A stretch of 64,000 nt of DNA from an uncultured Bacteroidales bacterium (GTDB taxonomy: Bacteria > Bacteroidota > Bacteroidia > Bacteroidales > Muribaculaceae): the NCBI GenBank assembly GCA_902786725.1, contig CADADP010000003.1, forward strand, positions 62,001-126,000. The letters run 5' to 3'. Shown here one piece after another: positions 26,127-35,531 of this stretch; the first letter of the stretch is position 1, and each line of letters opens with the position of its first letter. The notes beneath the pieces are model-generated. The model saw only the letters and a program-made list of their open reading frames with translations, did not search any database and had not been told where the DNA came from. The position numbers and the translations under genes were made by a program.

Positions 26127-28154
26127 ATGAGTCCTAACAACAATAGTAACAAACGCAAGCAAAACCCTAAGGTAAAATTCAATATTTACTGGCTTTACGG
26201 CACCATAGCTGCCGCTTTGTTCCTGCTATATTTCATGGACGGGAACTTCAACTCGTTCAAGAAGGACGTTAGCTGGACCGAGTTCCAAAAGGTGGCACAA
26301 AAAGGCGGAATCACACACATCACAGTGTATTCAAGTAAACTCACCGCCGAAGGCACTCTCACCGACTCCGCCGCACGCAAAACGTTCCCCAACATCAACA
26401 CTAACAACTCATCAGGTGTCAAGAATGCCGCCTCGCAGTCTAAAGCCATTATTGCCACAGAGATTCCTTCAACCGATAAGTTTGAGGAAGCCGTAGCTGA
26501 ATGGAACAAAACCGGAGCTTTCAAGGGCGACGTTAAATACGAGAAATCAGGCGATATCAGCAATTTCATTTGGGGATTTGGGCCCATATTACTACTCGTT
26601 CTCTTCTATTTCCTGCTCATGCGTCGCATGTCGGGAGGAGGCCCGGGTGGAGGCGTATTCGGTGTGGGCAAGTCCAAGGCTCGCCTCTTCGACAAAAACA
26701 ATGATCAAAAAGTAACCTTCGCCGACGTAGCCGGTCTTGCCGAGGCCAAGACCGAGGTCGCCGAAATCGTTGACTTCCTCAAAAACCCTAATCACTACAC
26801 TGAACTCGGCGGTAAAATACCTAAGGGTGCTCTGCTTGTGGGCCCTCCGGGCACTGGAAAGACGCTACTGGCCAAGGCCGTAGCCGGCGAAGCCGACGTC
26901 CCGTTCTTCTCAATGTCGGGTAGCGACTTCGTGGAGATGTTCGTAGGCGTGGGAGCTTCGCGAGTTCGCGACCTCTTCCAGCAGGCTAAGGAGAAAGCCC
27001 CCTGTATCGTGTTTATCGATGAAATCGATGCCGTGGGACGCGCTCGAGGACGCAACGCCAACATGGGCGGGAACGACGAACGCGAAAACACTCTAAACCA
27101 GTTGCTTACCGAAATGGACGGATTCGGCAGTAACAGCGGCGTCATTATCCTTGCAGCCACCAACCGTGCCGACATCCTCGACAAGGCACTCATGCGCGCC
27201 GGACGTTTCGACCGACAAATCTACGTGGACCTGCCGGAGCTGGGCGACCGAAAAGAGATTTTCCTCGTTCACTTGCGCAACGTAAAAATTGATGGTAGTG
27301 TTGATATCGACTTACTGGCACGTCAGACGCCCGGTTTCTCCGGTGCCGACATAGCCAACGTATGCAACGAAGCCGCTCTAATCGCTGCACGCCACGGTAA
27401 GAAGGCCGTTCAGAGGCAAGACTTCATGGATGCTGTGGACCGCATTGTGGGTGGACTCGAGAAACGCTCTAAAATCACTACCACCGAGGAGCGTCGCTCC
27501 ATCGCTTACCACGAAGCCGGACACGCCACTGTGAGCTGGCATCTGCAGTACGCGCATCCGCTTATTAAGGTCACCATCGTTCCTCGTGGAAAAGCCCTTG
27601 GGGCTGCATGGTATCTGCCCGAAGAACGCCAAATCGAGCCAAAGCAGGCCATTCTCGACGAGATTTGCTCGCTAATGGCCGGGCGAGTAGCCGAAGAGCT
27701 ATACCTCGGATTTATCGACACCGGCGCTCTCAACGACCTGGAGCGCGCCACAAAAATGGCCTATGCAATGGTCACGTTCTACGGCATGAGCGACCGCCTG
27801 CCCAACGTCTCCTATTACGACTCCAACGATTCCTACGGCTTTACTAAGCCCTACAGCGAAACTCGGGCAAAAGTAATCGACGAAGAAGTGCAACGCATCA
27901 TCAACGAACAGTATGAGCGCGCTAAACAGATTCTCGTGGAACACACTAAAGGGCACAACGAACTGGCTGAATTGCTCCTGCAACGCGAGGTTATCTATAC
28001 AGAGGATGCCGAACGCATTTTTGGACCTCGCCAGTGGACTTCGCGCACCGAGGAAATTCTTAAAGCTAACGAAAGCGAGACCAAAGCTGACGACAACCAA
28101 GACACTAAAACCGACACCGGAAACGCTACAGTATCCACAGAGGACACCCCGTAG
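26127..28154 (+). CDS. ftsH: ATP-dependent zinc metalloprotease FtsH
   Basis: A 675-residue membrane AAA protease. The first membrane segment is near 21-37, a periplasmic domain spans about 40-146, and the second membrane segment is near 148-165. The AAA module has Walker A GPPGTGKT (239-246), Walker B VFIDEID (295-301) and the second region of homology ([19 protein letters not shown]). The zinc-protease motif HEAGH is at 462-466. The C-terminal 45 residues are polar and low-complexity. FtsH degrades misassembled membrane proteins and regulatory proteins. It is followed by a hairpin terminator and then an insertion-sequence remnant. Confidence 0.97.
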   Translation: MSPNNNSNKRKQNPKVKFNIYWLYGTIAAALFLLYFMDGNFNSFKKDVSWTEFQKVAQKGGITHITVYSSKLTAEGTLTDSAARKTFPNINTNNSSGVKNAASQSKAIIATEIPSTDKFEEAVAEWNKTGAFKGDVKYEKSGDISNFIWGFGPILLLVLFYFLLMRRMSGGGPGGGVFGVGKSKARLFDKNNDQKVTFADVAGLAEAKTEVAEIVDFLKNPNHYTELGGKIPKGALLVGPPGTGKTLLAKAVAGEADVPFFSMSGSDFVEMFVGVGASRVRDLFQQAKEKAPCIVFIDEIDAVGRARGRNANMGGNDERENTLNQLLTEMDGFGSNSGVIILAATNRADILDKALMRAGRFDRQIYVDLPELGDRKEIFLVHLRNVKIDGSVDIDLLARQTPGFSGADIANVCNEAALIAARHGKKAVQRQDFMDAVDRIVGGLEKRSKITTTEERRSIAYHEAGHATVSWHLQYAHPLIKVTIVPRGKALGAAWYLPEERQIEPKQAILDEICSLMAGRVAEELYLGFIDTGALNDLERATKMAYAMVTFYGMSDRLPNVSYYDSNDSYGFTKPYSETRAKVIDEEVQRIINEQYERAKQILVEHTKGHNELAELLLQREVIYTEDAERIFGPRQWTSRTEEILKANESETKADDNQDTKTDTGNATVSTEDTP

Positions 28155-28191
28155 AGGCCACAACCTATGTAACACGTTCCACATTGACATT

Positions 28192-28236
28192 AATCAATGC
28201 CACCGGCGCATCTGAACTGCACCGGTGGCATTGATT
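28192..28236 (+). terminator. Hairpin after ftsH
   Basis: A perfect 15-bp inverted repeat (AATCAATGCCACCGG with CCGGTGGCATTGATT) around a 15-nt loop, 38 bp after the ftsH stop. There is only a weak U-tract (CTATAT). It could equally be the remnant end of a mobile element, given the transposon scar next to it. Confidence 0.7.
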
Positions 28237-28256
28237 CTATATCCCTGTTAAGGCCT

Positions 28257-28400
28257 TTATAATCTCAGGTTAGAGCACTCGCTAGTCACCTTGCGGCTCA
28301 AGCCAACGAATATATACACCTTGCCGTCGGTAGGGTTCAGACCCGGCGTCCGCACAATGCGTTCACACCCTTGCGCATATCAGTCGGATGGTCACATTCG
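28257..28400 (-). pseudogene. IS66-type TnpB (Orf2) remnant
   Basis: On the minus strand the frame around 28378 reads HPTDMRKGVNALCG and a second frame reads NPTDGKVYIFVGLSRK before a stop at 28257. Together they match the order of the IS66 accessory protein TnpB, where a DMRK(G/S)xxGL segment is followed by NPxxGxVYIF and an R/K-rich stretch. The two parts are in different frames, with the first closed by TGA, and much of the protein is missing. I see no tnpA, tnpC or intact terminal repeats, so this is a scar. The identification is by pattern only. Confidence 0.6.
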
Positions 28401-28512
28401 GTCACAGCAATTTTAGCGAATTTCGGTTCAATACCCAATTCAAAATCATCGCCCGCTCCCCAGTGGAGCGAGCGATGATTATATATCTTGTAATTAGTGT
28501 CTCAACACCTAA

Positions 28513-29703
28513 TTACTTGGCAAGAATCGTGCAAATCGACACGCGGTTCCAGTCGGGCTCGCTGAAGAAGTCGCCCACACCCTGACCTGCTGCCGTGATG
28601 CGCGACGAAGCTATCTTATACTTCTTCACCAGCAGGTCCTTAACGGCGTTAGCACGCTCATTGGCCAGACGCTCGTTTATCTCCTTGCTGCCTTCGGGCG
28701 ATGCGTACCCCTTGATATCCACCGTAGCCTTGGGATGGCTCTTCATGTAAGTCGCCACACGCTCCACATTAGGCATCTGGTCGCGAGATACAGCCGATTT
28801 ACCTTGGTTGAAGTACACATTGTTAACCAGCGACTCACCGCCCTTCTCGGTCTTAACCACTTCCACCACTTCGGGGGTCTTGGCCAGACAAGCTGTCAGT
28901 GCTGCTTGCAACTCAGCGTTACGCGCCTTTGCATCCTCAAGCGATGCGTTGCAGTCGCTCAGCTGCTTACGCAGGTCGTTAACCTTGCCGTTAACGTCGT
29001 CAAGATCGGCTTGAGTGTACTTTTTGGGACACAGTGTCATGTAGTGCTCACCGTTGCTGTTCTTGAAGCGATAAGTGATACCGGCCTCAATCTCCACAGC
29101 GGCATAGTTGGCGTTCATAGCGGTGGTTCCACGGTCATAGCCCGTGCCCATATACCACACCACAGCAGGTTTCAATGCCAGCGTCCAGGCTTTCCGTTCT
29201 CCCAGATTCACACCAAGGTTGAGACCGGCTTTCGTGTACCACGAGTTCATATCGGCCTGCTGAGTCTTGGGATAATATGCGTGCCACCAACCGGCACCCA
29301 GATGTGCCTCCACATCGAACAAGCGTGGCTTGCCCTTGTAACCCAGCAACAGGTTCGTGAGGTTGAATGCGGCAAAACCTCCCAAGAGCTGATGGTCAAA
29401 CACATTGGCGCTCTTCTGAGTCCATAGGTTGGCTATCGGCGCACTGTGCTGCCAGCTGGAGGTATTCACGCTCCACTCGCCTTCAATTCCCAGACCCCAG
29501 AACGAGGTTATCTGCTTGCGAAGCTCCACACCCACAACGCCACGAGCATTGGGGAAGAACTTGAAGTGCTGATATGGCGACACCATACCGCCCTTGAGCG
29601 TAATCGACCAGTTGTCGGTAAACTTGCTGCCCTGCACGGTTACTTGTGCCTGCGCAAATACTGCGCTCAGCACCAGAGCAATCACTAATAATAATTTCTT
29701 CAT
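28513..29703 (-). CDS. OmpA-family outer-membrane protein
   Basis: 396 residues. The signal peptide MKKLLLVIALVLSAVFAQAQ is followed by a beta-barrel domain (about 21-228, aromatic-rich alternating strands such as LGAGWWHAYYPK). A short coiled linker (VNDLRKQLSDCNASLEDAKARNAELQAAL) leads to the OmpA peptidoglycan-binding domain (about 288-395), with VDIKGYASPEGSKEINERLANERA and a C-terminal WNRVSICTI. It ties the outer membrane to the cell wall and is likely abundant. A consensus promoter lies about 62 nt upstream. The gene is monocistronic. Confidence 0.94.
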   Translation of the reverse strand: MKKLLLVIALVLSAVFAQAQVTVQGSKFTDNWSITLKGGMVSPYQHFKFFPNARGVVGVELRKQITSFWGLGIEGEWSVNTSSWQHSAPIANLWTQKSANVFDHQLLGGFAAFNLTNLLLGYKGKPRLFDVEAHLGAGWWHAYYPKTQQADMNSWYTKAGLNLGVNLGERKAWTLALKPAVVWYMGTGYDRGTTAMNANYAAVEIEAGITYRFKNSNGEHYMTLCPKKYTQADLDDVNGKVNDLRKQLSDCNASLEDAKARNAELQAALTACLAKTPEVVEVVKTEKGGESLVNNVYFNQGKSAVSRDQMPNVERVATYMKSHPKATVDIKGYASPEGSKEINERLANERANAVKDLLVKKYKIASSRITAAGQGVGDFFSEPDWNRVSICTILAK

Positions 29704-29764
29704 TGTTACTTAATTTAATTGATTTTATGTGTATTATTTTTCTCTTACTTCTCTTTTTAATTAA

Positions 29765-29796
29765 CAAAATTAGTGATTTTGTCGCATTTGTGCAAC
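29765..29796 (-). promoter_or_regulatory. Promoter of the OmpA-family gene
   Basis: On the minus strand: GTTG (29793-29796), a 20-nt spacer, then TAATTTTG (29765-29772). Confidence 0.8.
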
Positions 29797-29862
29797 ATCC
29801 ATCGCGGTTTTACGTCACTTTTTCGCCTTTTTCGACCGTTTTTGCCGGCTTCACAGCCAGTC

Positions 29863-30450
29863 TTACCTTATTCCAAGCATCCTGTGGGTCTGCAACGACA
29901 ATCTCCATCGCGGATTTGCCAGCACCACTCGCACCGTGTCGGCCAAATTACGCTCACGCTCTGCCGCGTCAGCGCAGTAACACGGCTGGAGGAATCTGTA
30001 CCGGGCACTTATCCCGTCATACCGGCTCAGGTCCTGACCTTGCCACACCACTTTCAGCTCATCACACTCGGTAAGTATGCACGGCTCCTTGTCGCCTCCC
30101 GCAAAAGCGTCTTTCGGCGAGAGTGTCAGCCAGTCTATTCCTTGCGGAAGCTCTCGCGTACCGTTGGTCTCTATGGCCACACGCTTGCCCAGCGACTTCA
30201 GCCCCCTCACCAACGCGTCATCGACGCTCAGCGCCGGTTCTCCGCCGGTAAGCACCACCAGCGGCGCGCCGGCGTATCGGTTCACCTCTTCCATTATCTG
30301 CGGTAGCGACATCATCACCGAAGCGCTATGGTCGGTATCGCAGAAAGCGCAACGCAGATTACACCCACTCATGCGCACAAACACGCTCGCAGTGCCCGTA
30401 TTATAGCCTTCGCCCTGCAAGGAATAGAATATCTCATTCACAGCATACAT
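29863..30450 (-). CDS. queE: 7-carboxy-7-deazaguanine synthase QueE
   Basis: A 195-residue radical-SAM enzyme that turns 6-carboxytetrahydropterin into 7-carboxy-7-deazaguanine, the second step after GTP cyclohydrolase in the queuosine pathway. It opens VNEIFYSLQGEGYNTGTASVFVRMSGC, with the cluster-binding CxxxCxxC at Cys30, Cys34 and Cys37 and the family LTGGEP motif (about 75-80). Its length is normal for the short QueE class. It is the last gene of the preQ1 operon, 25 bp after queD. Confidence 0.96.
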   Translation of the reverse strand: MYAVNEIFYSLQGEGYNTGTASVFVRMSGCNLRCAFCDTDHSASVMMSLPQIMEEVNRYAGAPLVVLTGGEPALSVDDALVRGLKSLGKRVAIETNGTRELPQGIDWLTLSPKDAFAGGDKEPCILTECDELKVVWQGQDLSRYDGISARYRFLQPCYCADAAERERNLADTVRVVLANPRWRLSLQTHRMLGIR

Positions 30451-30475
30451 CCGCCTACGCCTTTACCGCTATTAA

Positions 30476-30811
30476 TCAGTCGTCAAGCTCATATGCGGCC
30501 ATATTGTCGCGGCTTTCCCACACCTCGGCGCGGTAGCACTGTGGCACCATCTCCACCACCCAGCGCGCTATGTTCTCGGCTGTCGGGTTGAAATCCAGCA
30601 CCTCGTTCAGGTTCTTGTGGTCTATCCGGCCGTGTATCAGCCGCTTTATATCCGTAAAGTCGCACACCATGCCGTTTCCGTCCAGTTCCTTCGCTCGGCA
30701 ATACACTTTTATCATCCAGTTATGTCCATGCTGACTCTCGCACTTGCTCTCATAATCCAGATACAACTGGTGGCTCGACGATATCTCCAGTGTCTTTACT
30801 ACGTAATACAT
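30476..30811 (-). CDS. queD: 6-carboxytetrahydropterin synthase QueD
   Basis: 111 residues of the PTPS/QueD family, which converts dihydroneopterin triphosphate to 6-carboxytetrahydropterin. The zinc ligands are His14, His28 and His30 (QHGHNW), the catalytic cysteine is Cys24, and the second catalytic pair lies in RIDHKNLNEV. A conserved Glu is near the end (VWES). It is followed by queE. Between it and queC lies the outer-membrane protein gene. Confidence 0.95.
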   Translation of the reverse strand: MYYVVKTLEISSSHQLYLDYESKCESQHGHNWMIKVYCRAKELDGNGMVCDFTDIKRLIHGRIDHKNLNEVLDFNPTAENIARWVVEMVPQCYRAEVWESRDNMAAYELDD

Positions 30812-30875
30812 CTGTCCTCCGTTCTTTTATTATGGAAAGTTATTTGTCAAATCTTCTCACACATCGTGACTTTGC

Positions 30876-31538
30876 TTAAATCTCGAATCCTATCGTTGCC
30901 ACAAAGCCTCTTTCATAGTCATTCTTACTCTTGCTCCCGTTAAACAACACGTAGCCGCCTCTTAGGCTGAATGCGAACTTCCTACGGGCGGGAGCAAAAC
31001 GAATTCCAGCTGTAGCCCGCAAGTATAGTGGCGCCCCCTTCTTAAACATGCAACCCACATTAATATCGGCAACAGGCATAACCTTAAACCTTTCGTGCAG
31101 TCGAAAATCGCCCACTCTAATTGCTCCATAAATGGTGCTTACGCTTATGTTTGTGCCTGCGCCGGCACCAATCATCAGGTAGTTTTTCAACCGGTAACAA
31201 TATGTGAAACTCGGGAAAAAGTTGACGTCTCCTCCATGGATAAGGAGTGAACCTTCAGCAAGGAAATAATGTGGCGATGACATATACTTCCCAAGATGCA
31301 CGCTATCGGGAACGTGATAGCCGTCAAGTCGCTTCACCTGAAGTATGTCATTCCACAGATAAGTTGTTTGCACACCGTTATCGCCCTTTAGCACCACAGA
31401 ATCGCCTGCGGCATACTCCACCACCTCACCGCGGACTTGCTTACCGTTTGCAAGGCGGAGATTTGCACGTTTGTCAGCCCCGTAAACCATGATTGAGGCC
31501 AAAAGGGCGAATATCAATATCAAATCAAGTCTTCTCAT
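30876..31538 (-). CDS. Outer-membrane beta-barrel protein inside the queuosine operon
   Basis: 220 residues with a signal peptide (MRRLDLILIFALLASIMVYG). The first mature domain (NLRLANGKQVRGEVVEYAAG, then TTYLWNDILQVKR) looks like the small beta domain found at the start of several Bacteroidales outer-membrane proteins. It is followed by about eight amphipathic strands (FFPSFTYCYR, LMIGAGAGTNISV, APLYLRATAGIRF) ending FVATIGFEI, so it is a small barrel. It lies between queC (53 bp) and queD (64 bp) on the same strand with no obvious promoter of its own. No cytosolic enzyme motif is present. An operon-linked role in uptake or in sensing a precursor is possible but unproven. Confidence 0.8.
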   Translation of the reverse strand: MRRLDLILIFALLASIMVYGADKRANLRLANGKQVRGEVVEYAAGDSVVLKGDNGVQTTYLWNDILQVKRLDGYHVPDSVHLGKYMSSPHYFLAEGSLLIHGGDVNFFPSFTYCYRLKNYLMIGAGAGTNISVSTIYGAIRVGDFRLHERFKVMPVADINVGCMFKKGAPLYLRATAGIRFAPARRKFAFSLRGGYVLFNGSKSKNDYERGFVATIGFEI

Positions 31539-31591
31539 AATAGCATATTTTCTGTTGTCCCTCTAACTTTCACACCTCTTCCACAGTTTCA

Positions 31592-32254
31592 TTACTGCAT
31601 CGTAGTCTCATACTCGGTCGGGTCGGATATTCCGGCCTCCTCCAGTGCCTGCCGCCTTTCACGGCACGTTCCGCACTTGCCGCAGTGCTTCTCACCGCCT
31701 TTGTAGCACGAGTACGTCTCGCTGTAGTCCAGCCCCAGCGCAGCGCCATGCCGCGCTATCTCGGCCTTCGTCAGGTTTGTGTATGGTGCGTAAACCTCCA
31801 CGTGCTCGTATGTCCCGTTTCGCATCGCGGCCGACATCGCGTCCACAAACTCCGGCCTGCAGTCGGGATATATGGCATGGTCACCGCCGTGGTTAGCTAT
31901 CATCACGCGCTTCAGCCCGTTGCTCTCCGCTATGCCACACGCTATCGCCAGCATTATGCCGTTCCTGAAGGGAACCACCGTGCTCTTCATGTTAGCGTCA
32001 TCATAGTCTCCCTCAGGTATATCATCAGCGCTACCCAGCAGCGAACTCTTGAAATACTTGTGCATAAACTCCAGCGGTATCACCAAGTGACGGATGCCCA
32101 GCCGCTTACAATGCATCACCGCATACTCGCGCTCACGCGCGTTCTGCGTCGAGCCGTAGTCAAACGTTATCGCCAGCCCTATCTCGTCACGGTACTCATG
32201 GAGCATCGTCACCGAGTCCATGCCACCGCTCACCACTATCACAGCATCTTTCAT
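31592..32254 (-). CDS. queC: 7-cyano-7-deazaguanine synthase QueC
   Basis: 220 residues. An N-type ATP pyrophosphatase starting MKDAVIVVSGGMDSVTML with the SGGxDS phosphate-binding loop. The C-terminal zinc-binding cluster is CYKGGEKHCGKCGTCRER, with four cysteines. QueC turns 7-carboxy-7-deazaguanine into preQ0 with ATP and ammonia. It is the second gene of the operon, 31 bp after queF. Confidence 0.96.
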   Translation of the reverse strand: MKDAVIVVSGGMDSVTMLHEYRDEIGLAITFDYGSTQNAREREYAVMHCKRLGIRHLVIPLEFMHKYFKSSLLGSADDIPEGDYDDANMKSTVVPFRNGIMLAIACGIAESNGLKRVMIANHGGDHAIYPDCRPEFVDAMSAAMRNGTYEHVEVYAPYTNLTKAEIARHGAALGLDYSETYSCYKGGEKHCGKCGTCRERRQALEEAGISDPTEYETTMQ

Positions 32255-32285
32255 CGCGTTTGCCTCCTCTGTTTATTAGTGATAT

Positions 32286-32759
32286 CTATATCCGTTTTGC
32301 CATCACCGCCTTCATCCGCTCGCTAACCAGCCACTGATGCTCCGCGTCACCGTAGTTTACATACGGATATATCGAGATGCCTCCGCGAGGGTTAAAGTCC
32401 CCAACCACCTCTATGTACTTCGGGTCCAGCAACTTTATCAGGTCCTTCATGATGATGTTCACACAATCCTCGTGGAAGTCGCCACGGTTGCGGAAACTGA
32501 ACAGATACAGTTTCAGACTCTTGCTCTCCACCATCTTCGCACGCGGAATGTAGTTAATCACTATCTTCCCGTAGTCAGGCTGACCGGTCTTGGGACACAG
32601 CGAGGTGAACTCCAGACAGTCCAGCGTCACTATATACTCATTCTCCTGATGAAGGTTCTCAAAAGCCTCAAGCAACGTCGGCGAGTAGCTGAACTCATAA
32701 TTCACACCCTTGTTGCCCAGCAGGGTCAAACCCGCCAATTCTTTCTCATTTCTCGGCAT
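32286..32759 (-). CDS. queF: preQ0 reductase QueF (NADPH-dependent)
   Basis: 157 residues, the short single-domain QueF of the T-fold family, which reduces the nitrile preQ0 to preQ1. The catalytic motif is in the order expected: [14 protein letters not shown] with the active Cys, then [24 protein letters not shown], the family's substrate-recognition and NADPH-side motif. It ends with the characteristic [17 protein letters not shown] region. It heads the operon queF-queC-[outer-membrane protein]-queD-queE. I looked for a preQ1 riboswitch in its short leader and saw none. Confidence 0.96.
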   Translation of the reverse strand: MPRNEKELAGLTLLGNKGVNYEFSYSPTLLEAFENLHQENEYIVTLDCLEFTSLCPKTGQPDYGKIVINYIPRAKMVESKSLKLYLFSFRNRGDFHEDCVNIIMKDLIKLLDPKYIEVVGDFNPRGGISIYPYVNYGDAEHQWLVSERMKAVMAKRI

Positions 32760-32797
32760 ATCGCATTCTCTCTTTTTTACGTTCTAATAATTTTCTG

Positions 32798-32805
32798 CAA
32801 AATTA
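32798..32805 (-). promoter_or_regulatory. -7 box of the queF operon
   Basis: TAATTTTG on the minus strand, an exact -7 match. A TTG lies 22 nt further upstream, slightly longer than the usual spacing. The leader to the queF ATG is about 36 nt. Confidence 0.6.
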
Positions 32806-32957
32806 CTGTTTTTTTTCGGTTCCACCTCAATCCACGCCGTAATTTCCTTTCGCACCACCACCGATTGTCGTAACTTGTTACACGTTAATTCACTTTCCTT
32901 TCACTAACTATTCCGACCATCAAAGCTTATTATGCCGTACTCATCCTCTCAACCATA

Positions 32958-32988
32958 TTTGATTTTACACAAAAAATACGTAACTTTG
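32958..32988 (+). promoter_or_regulatory. Promoter of the GH31 gene
   Basis: TTTG (32958-32961), a 19-nt spacer, then TAACTTTG (32981-32988): exact boxes, about 47 nt before the ATG at 33038. Confidence 0.8.
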
Positions 32989-33037
32989 TACATTACGACT
33001 GTTACTAATAGTATTAACACACCACATAACGCTTAGT

Positions 33038-35416
33038 ATGAATTTTAAACAAATCACATCCTTCATCGGCCTATTGCTACTCGCCGCAGTAGCCAGCGCT
33101 CAGTCATCCTCAAGCATTAGTTTGAACGACACAGGGCGCAACCAAGCAATCAGTGTAACGGCTGTCACCCCCGACATCTTGCGAGTGGACGTAACGCCTA
33201 TTGGCGACAAGTCGCAACAACTACCGTCGCTTCTCTGCCAAACTGCGCTCAACGCTCCGGCGCCACAAGCATCAGTGACTCGAGCGAGCACCGACTTGCA
33301 GATTCTCACCACCACAAGCGGGATGCGAGCCGTAATCGATGCCAATATGGGCACCATAGCCATTGGTTGCAACGGCTCATTATGCATCACCGACATGGCC
33401 GAGCGCAACGGCAATAGCCTACGCCTGCTGCACCACGGCGACGAGTCATTCTACGGCGCTGGCGAACGCGGTTTATCCCTTAACCTTACAGGCGACACTC
33501 TGGTCAACTACAACGCGCAGAACTACGGCTACCAGGGCGGAGAGAAGCGCACTAACCAGATGGGCATCACCATGCCTATGCTCATCTCTTCGCGAGGGTA
33601 CGGCATCTTTTTCGACGACTTCTGTCGATCCACACTCTATGTGGGTCACGATGGATTTGAATATCGCACCACCCGACCGGGCCCTGTCTCCTACTACGTT
33701 ATCAACGGTCACGGGCAAGTGGACCAAGTGGTAAAGAATTTCACGTGGCTCGTAGGCCGACAAGACTTGCCGCCTCTGTGGACTCTGGGCTATATCACCA
33801 GCAAATATGGATACCGCGACAGGCGCGAAAGTGAAGGCACCATCGACACGCTTAAGCGAGAAGGTTACCCTCTCGACGGCATTGTGTTCGACCTCTACTG
33901 GTACGGCAAGGAAGAAGACATGGGACGCCTCGCATGGGACAACCAGCAGTGGCCCGACCACCGCAAAATGCTAGCCAACTTCAAGAAACAAGGTGTGAAC
34001 GTGGTCACCATATCACAACCCTACGTGCTCACCAATGGCCGAGCCATCGACAACTTCCGCACACTCGACCGCGATGGCCTCCTCTGTAAGACCGACGGTA
34101 CCGACACCACTCAAAACGTAGTGATATGGGTCGGCCAGGGCGGCATGTTCGATGTCTCCAACCCTGCCACGCGCCAGTGGCTCAGCAACCGATACAAGCA
34201 ACTGACCGACGAAGGCGTAACCGGATGGTGGGGCGACCTGGGCGAACCCGAAAAACACCCGCTCGAAATACGCCATCACAACGGACTCACCGCCGAACAG
34301 TACCACAACCTTTACGGCAACGACTGGAGTTCCATTATCTACGACATGTTCAAGACCGAATTCCCCGACCGGCGCCTCATGACCATGATGCGCGCCGGAA
34401 CAGCCGGACTGCAACGGTACTCGGTATTCCCCTGGTCCACCGATGTTTCGCGTTCCTGGGGTGGATTGGCGCCTCAAGTAACCATTATGCTCAACGCCGG
34501 TCTGAGCGGACTGGGATACATGTCGCACGACGTGGGAGGTTTCGCCGTTGACCCCGAGAACAAACGCGATGGTGAGCTGTATATCCGGTGGCTGCAACTG
34601 GGTTTGTTCTCACCGGTGCTTCGCACTCACTCCACTTATCAGGCCGAGCCATACAACTACAAGGAGTTTGGCGACCTCACACTTCGCATCATCCGTGAGC
34701 GATACCGCTGGCTTCCCTACAATTACTCTTTGGCTTGGGAAAATGCCAGTTCCGGACTGCCTCTGGTGCGTCCACTGGGCCTATATGAGCCTCAGAATGG
34801 CATCAAACGCTATGATAGCGTCACCGACCAGTTCCTCTGGGGACGCGACGTGATGGTAGCCCCCGTAATGACTCAGGGTGCCACAGAGCGCTTAATACAC
34901 TTCCCGGCCGGCGAATGGATCGACTACAACCACCCATCGCGGCGCTATCAGGGACACACATCGGCCAACTATGCGGCTCCCATCGATGTTTTACCGCTCT
35001 TTGTGCGTGCTGGAGCATTCCTGCCGAGGGCCACCGGACACATGGAAAATGTGGGCGACTACAGCCCCAATAGCCTCGACATCATCTACTACCGCGGTAG
35101 CGAGTCGTCGAGCTACACATTGTTCGACGACGACCTTCATTCCACCGGCACTCTCGAGCAAGGCAAGCACCGGCTCATTCACTTTGCAGCCACACCGGCG
35201 CAAAACAGCCTCAGAATCGACATTAGCATCGAAGGTGAAATCATCGGCAATAAGCTCAACAAGCAGTACCGCCTCATCATGCCCGATGTTCAAGCTAAGC
35301 CCACACGCGTCTCGGTCAACGGCAAGAGCGCTCGATTCACATTCAATCAAGCATCTTCCACACTCACTATCCCCGTAACCGTAACCGGAGCCACATCTGT
35401 GGTAATCCACCGATAA
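33038..35416 (+). CDS. Secreted GH31 alpha-glycosidase
   Basis: 792 residues with signal peptide MNFKQITSFIGLLLLAAVASAQ, so exported. An N-terminal beta-sandwich (GH31 galactose-mutarotase-like, about 25-230) leads into the TIM barrel. Conserved segments are GIVFDLYWYG, the nucleophile region GWWGDLGEPE with Asp400, and the acid/base region FPWSTDVSRSW with Asp469; then HDVGGF, and a C-terminal beta domain with DVLPLFVRAGAF. The family retains configuration and includes alpha-glucosidases and alpha-xylosidases; the substrate cannot be fixed from sequence. It is not in a polysaccharide utilisation locus: no SusC/D, sulfatase or regulator is next to it. It has its own promoter and terminator. 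Confidence 0.94.
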   Translation: MNFKQITSFIGLLLLAAVASAQSSSSISLNDTGRNQAISVTAVTPDILRVDVTPIGDKSQQLPSLLCQTALNAPAPQASVTRASTDLQILTTTSGMRAVIDANMGTIAIGCNGSLCITDMAERNGNSLRLLHHGDESFYGAGERGLSLNLTGDTLVNYNAQNYGYQGGEKRTNQMGITMPMLISSRGYGIFFDDFCRSTLYVGHDGFEYRTTRPGPVSYYVINGHGQVDQVVKNFTWLVGRQDLPPLWTLGYITSKYGYRDRRESEGTIDTLKREGYPLDGIVFDLYWYGKEEDMGRLAWDNQQWPDHRKMLANFKKQGVNVVTISQPYVLTNGRAIDNFRTLDRDGLLCKTDGTDTTQNVVIWVGQGGMFDVSNPATRQWLSNRYKQLTDEGVTGWWGDLGEPEKHPLEIRHHNGLTAEQYHNLYGNDWSSIIYDMFKTEFPDRRLMTMMRAGTAGLQRYSVFPWSTDVSRSWGGLAPQVTIMLNAGLSGLGYMSHDVGGFAVDPENKRDGELYIRWLQLGLFSPVLRTHSTYQAEPYNYKEFGDLTLRIIRERYRWLPYNYSLAWENASSGLPLVRPLGLYEPQNGIKRYDSVTDQFLWGRDVMVAPVMTQGATERLIHFPAGEWIDYNHPSRRYQGHTSANYAAPIDVLPLFVRAGAFLPRATGHMENVGDYSPNSLDIIYYRGSESSSYTLFDDDLHSTGTLEQGKHRLIHFAATPAQNSLRIDISIEGEIIGNKLNKQYRLIMPDVQAKPTRVSVNGKSARFTFNQASSTLTIPVTVTGATSVVIHR

Positions 35417-35437
35417 CACTCCACCTAATAACAATGA

Positions 35438-35465
35438 GAGGGATTTCGCTTTCACGGAATCCCTC
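35438..35465. terminator. Terminator between GH31 gene and rplQ
   Basis: GAGGGATT pairs with AATCCCTC around a 12-nt loop, 21 bp after the GH31 stop and ahead of the convergent ribosomal operon end. A second inverted repeat (GCCCG/CGGGC) at 35490-35511 lies nearer to rplQ and may end the ribosomal transcript. Confidence 0.7.
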
Positions 35466-35531
35466 CCATTATTATCACCTCGGTCCCTCGCCCGCCAATC
35501 ACAGAACGGGCAAGTAACCTTGTTTTCTCTT

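Noticed and set aside
32760..32830. preQ1 riboswitch ahead of queF
   Set aside because: The transcribed leader is only about 36 nt, and I see neither the C-rich loop nor the pseudoknot tail of a preQ1 aptamer.
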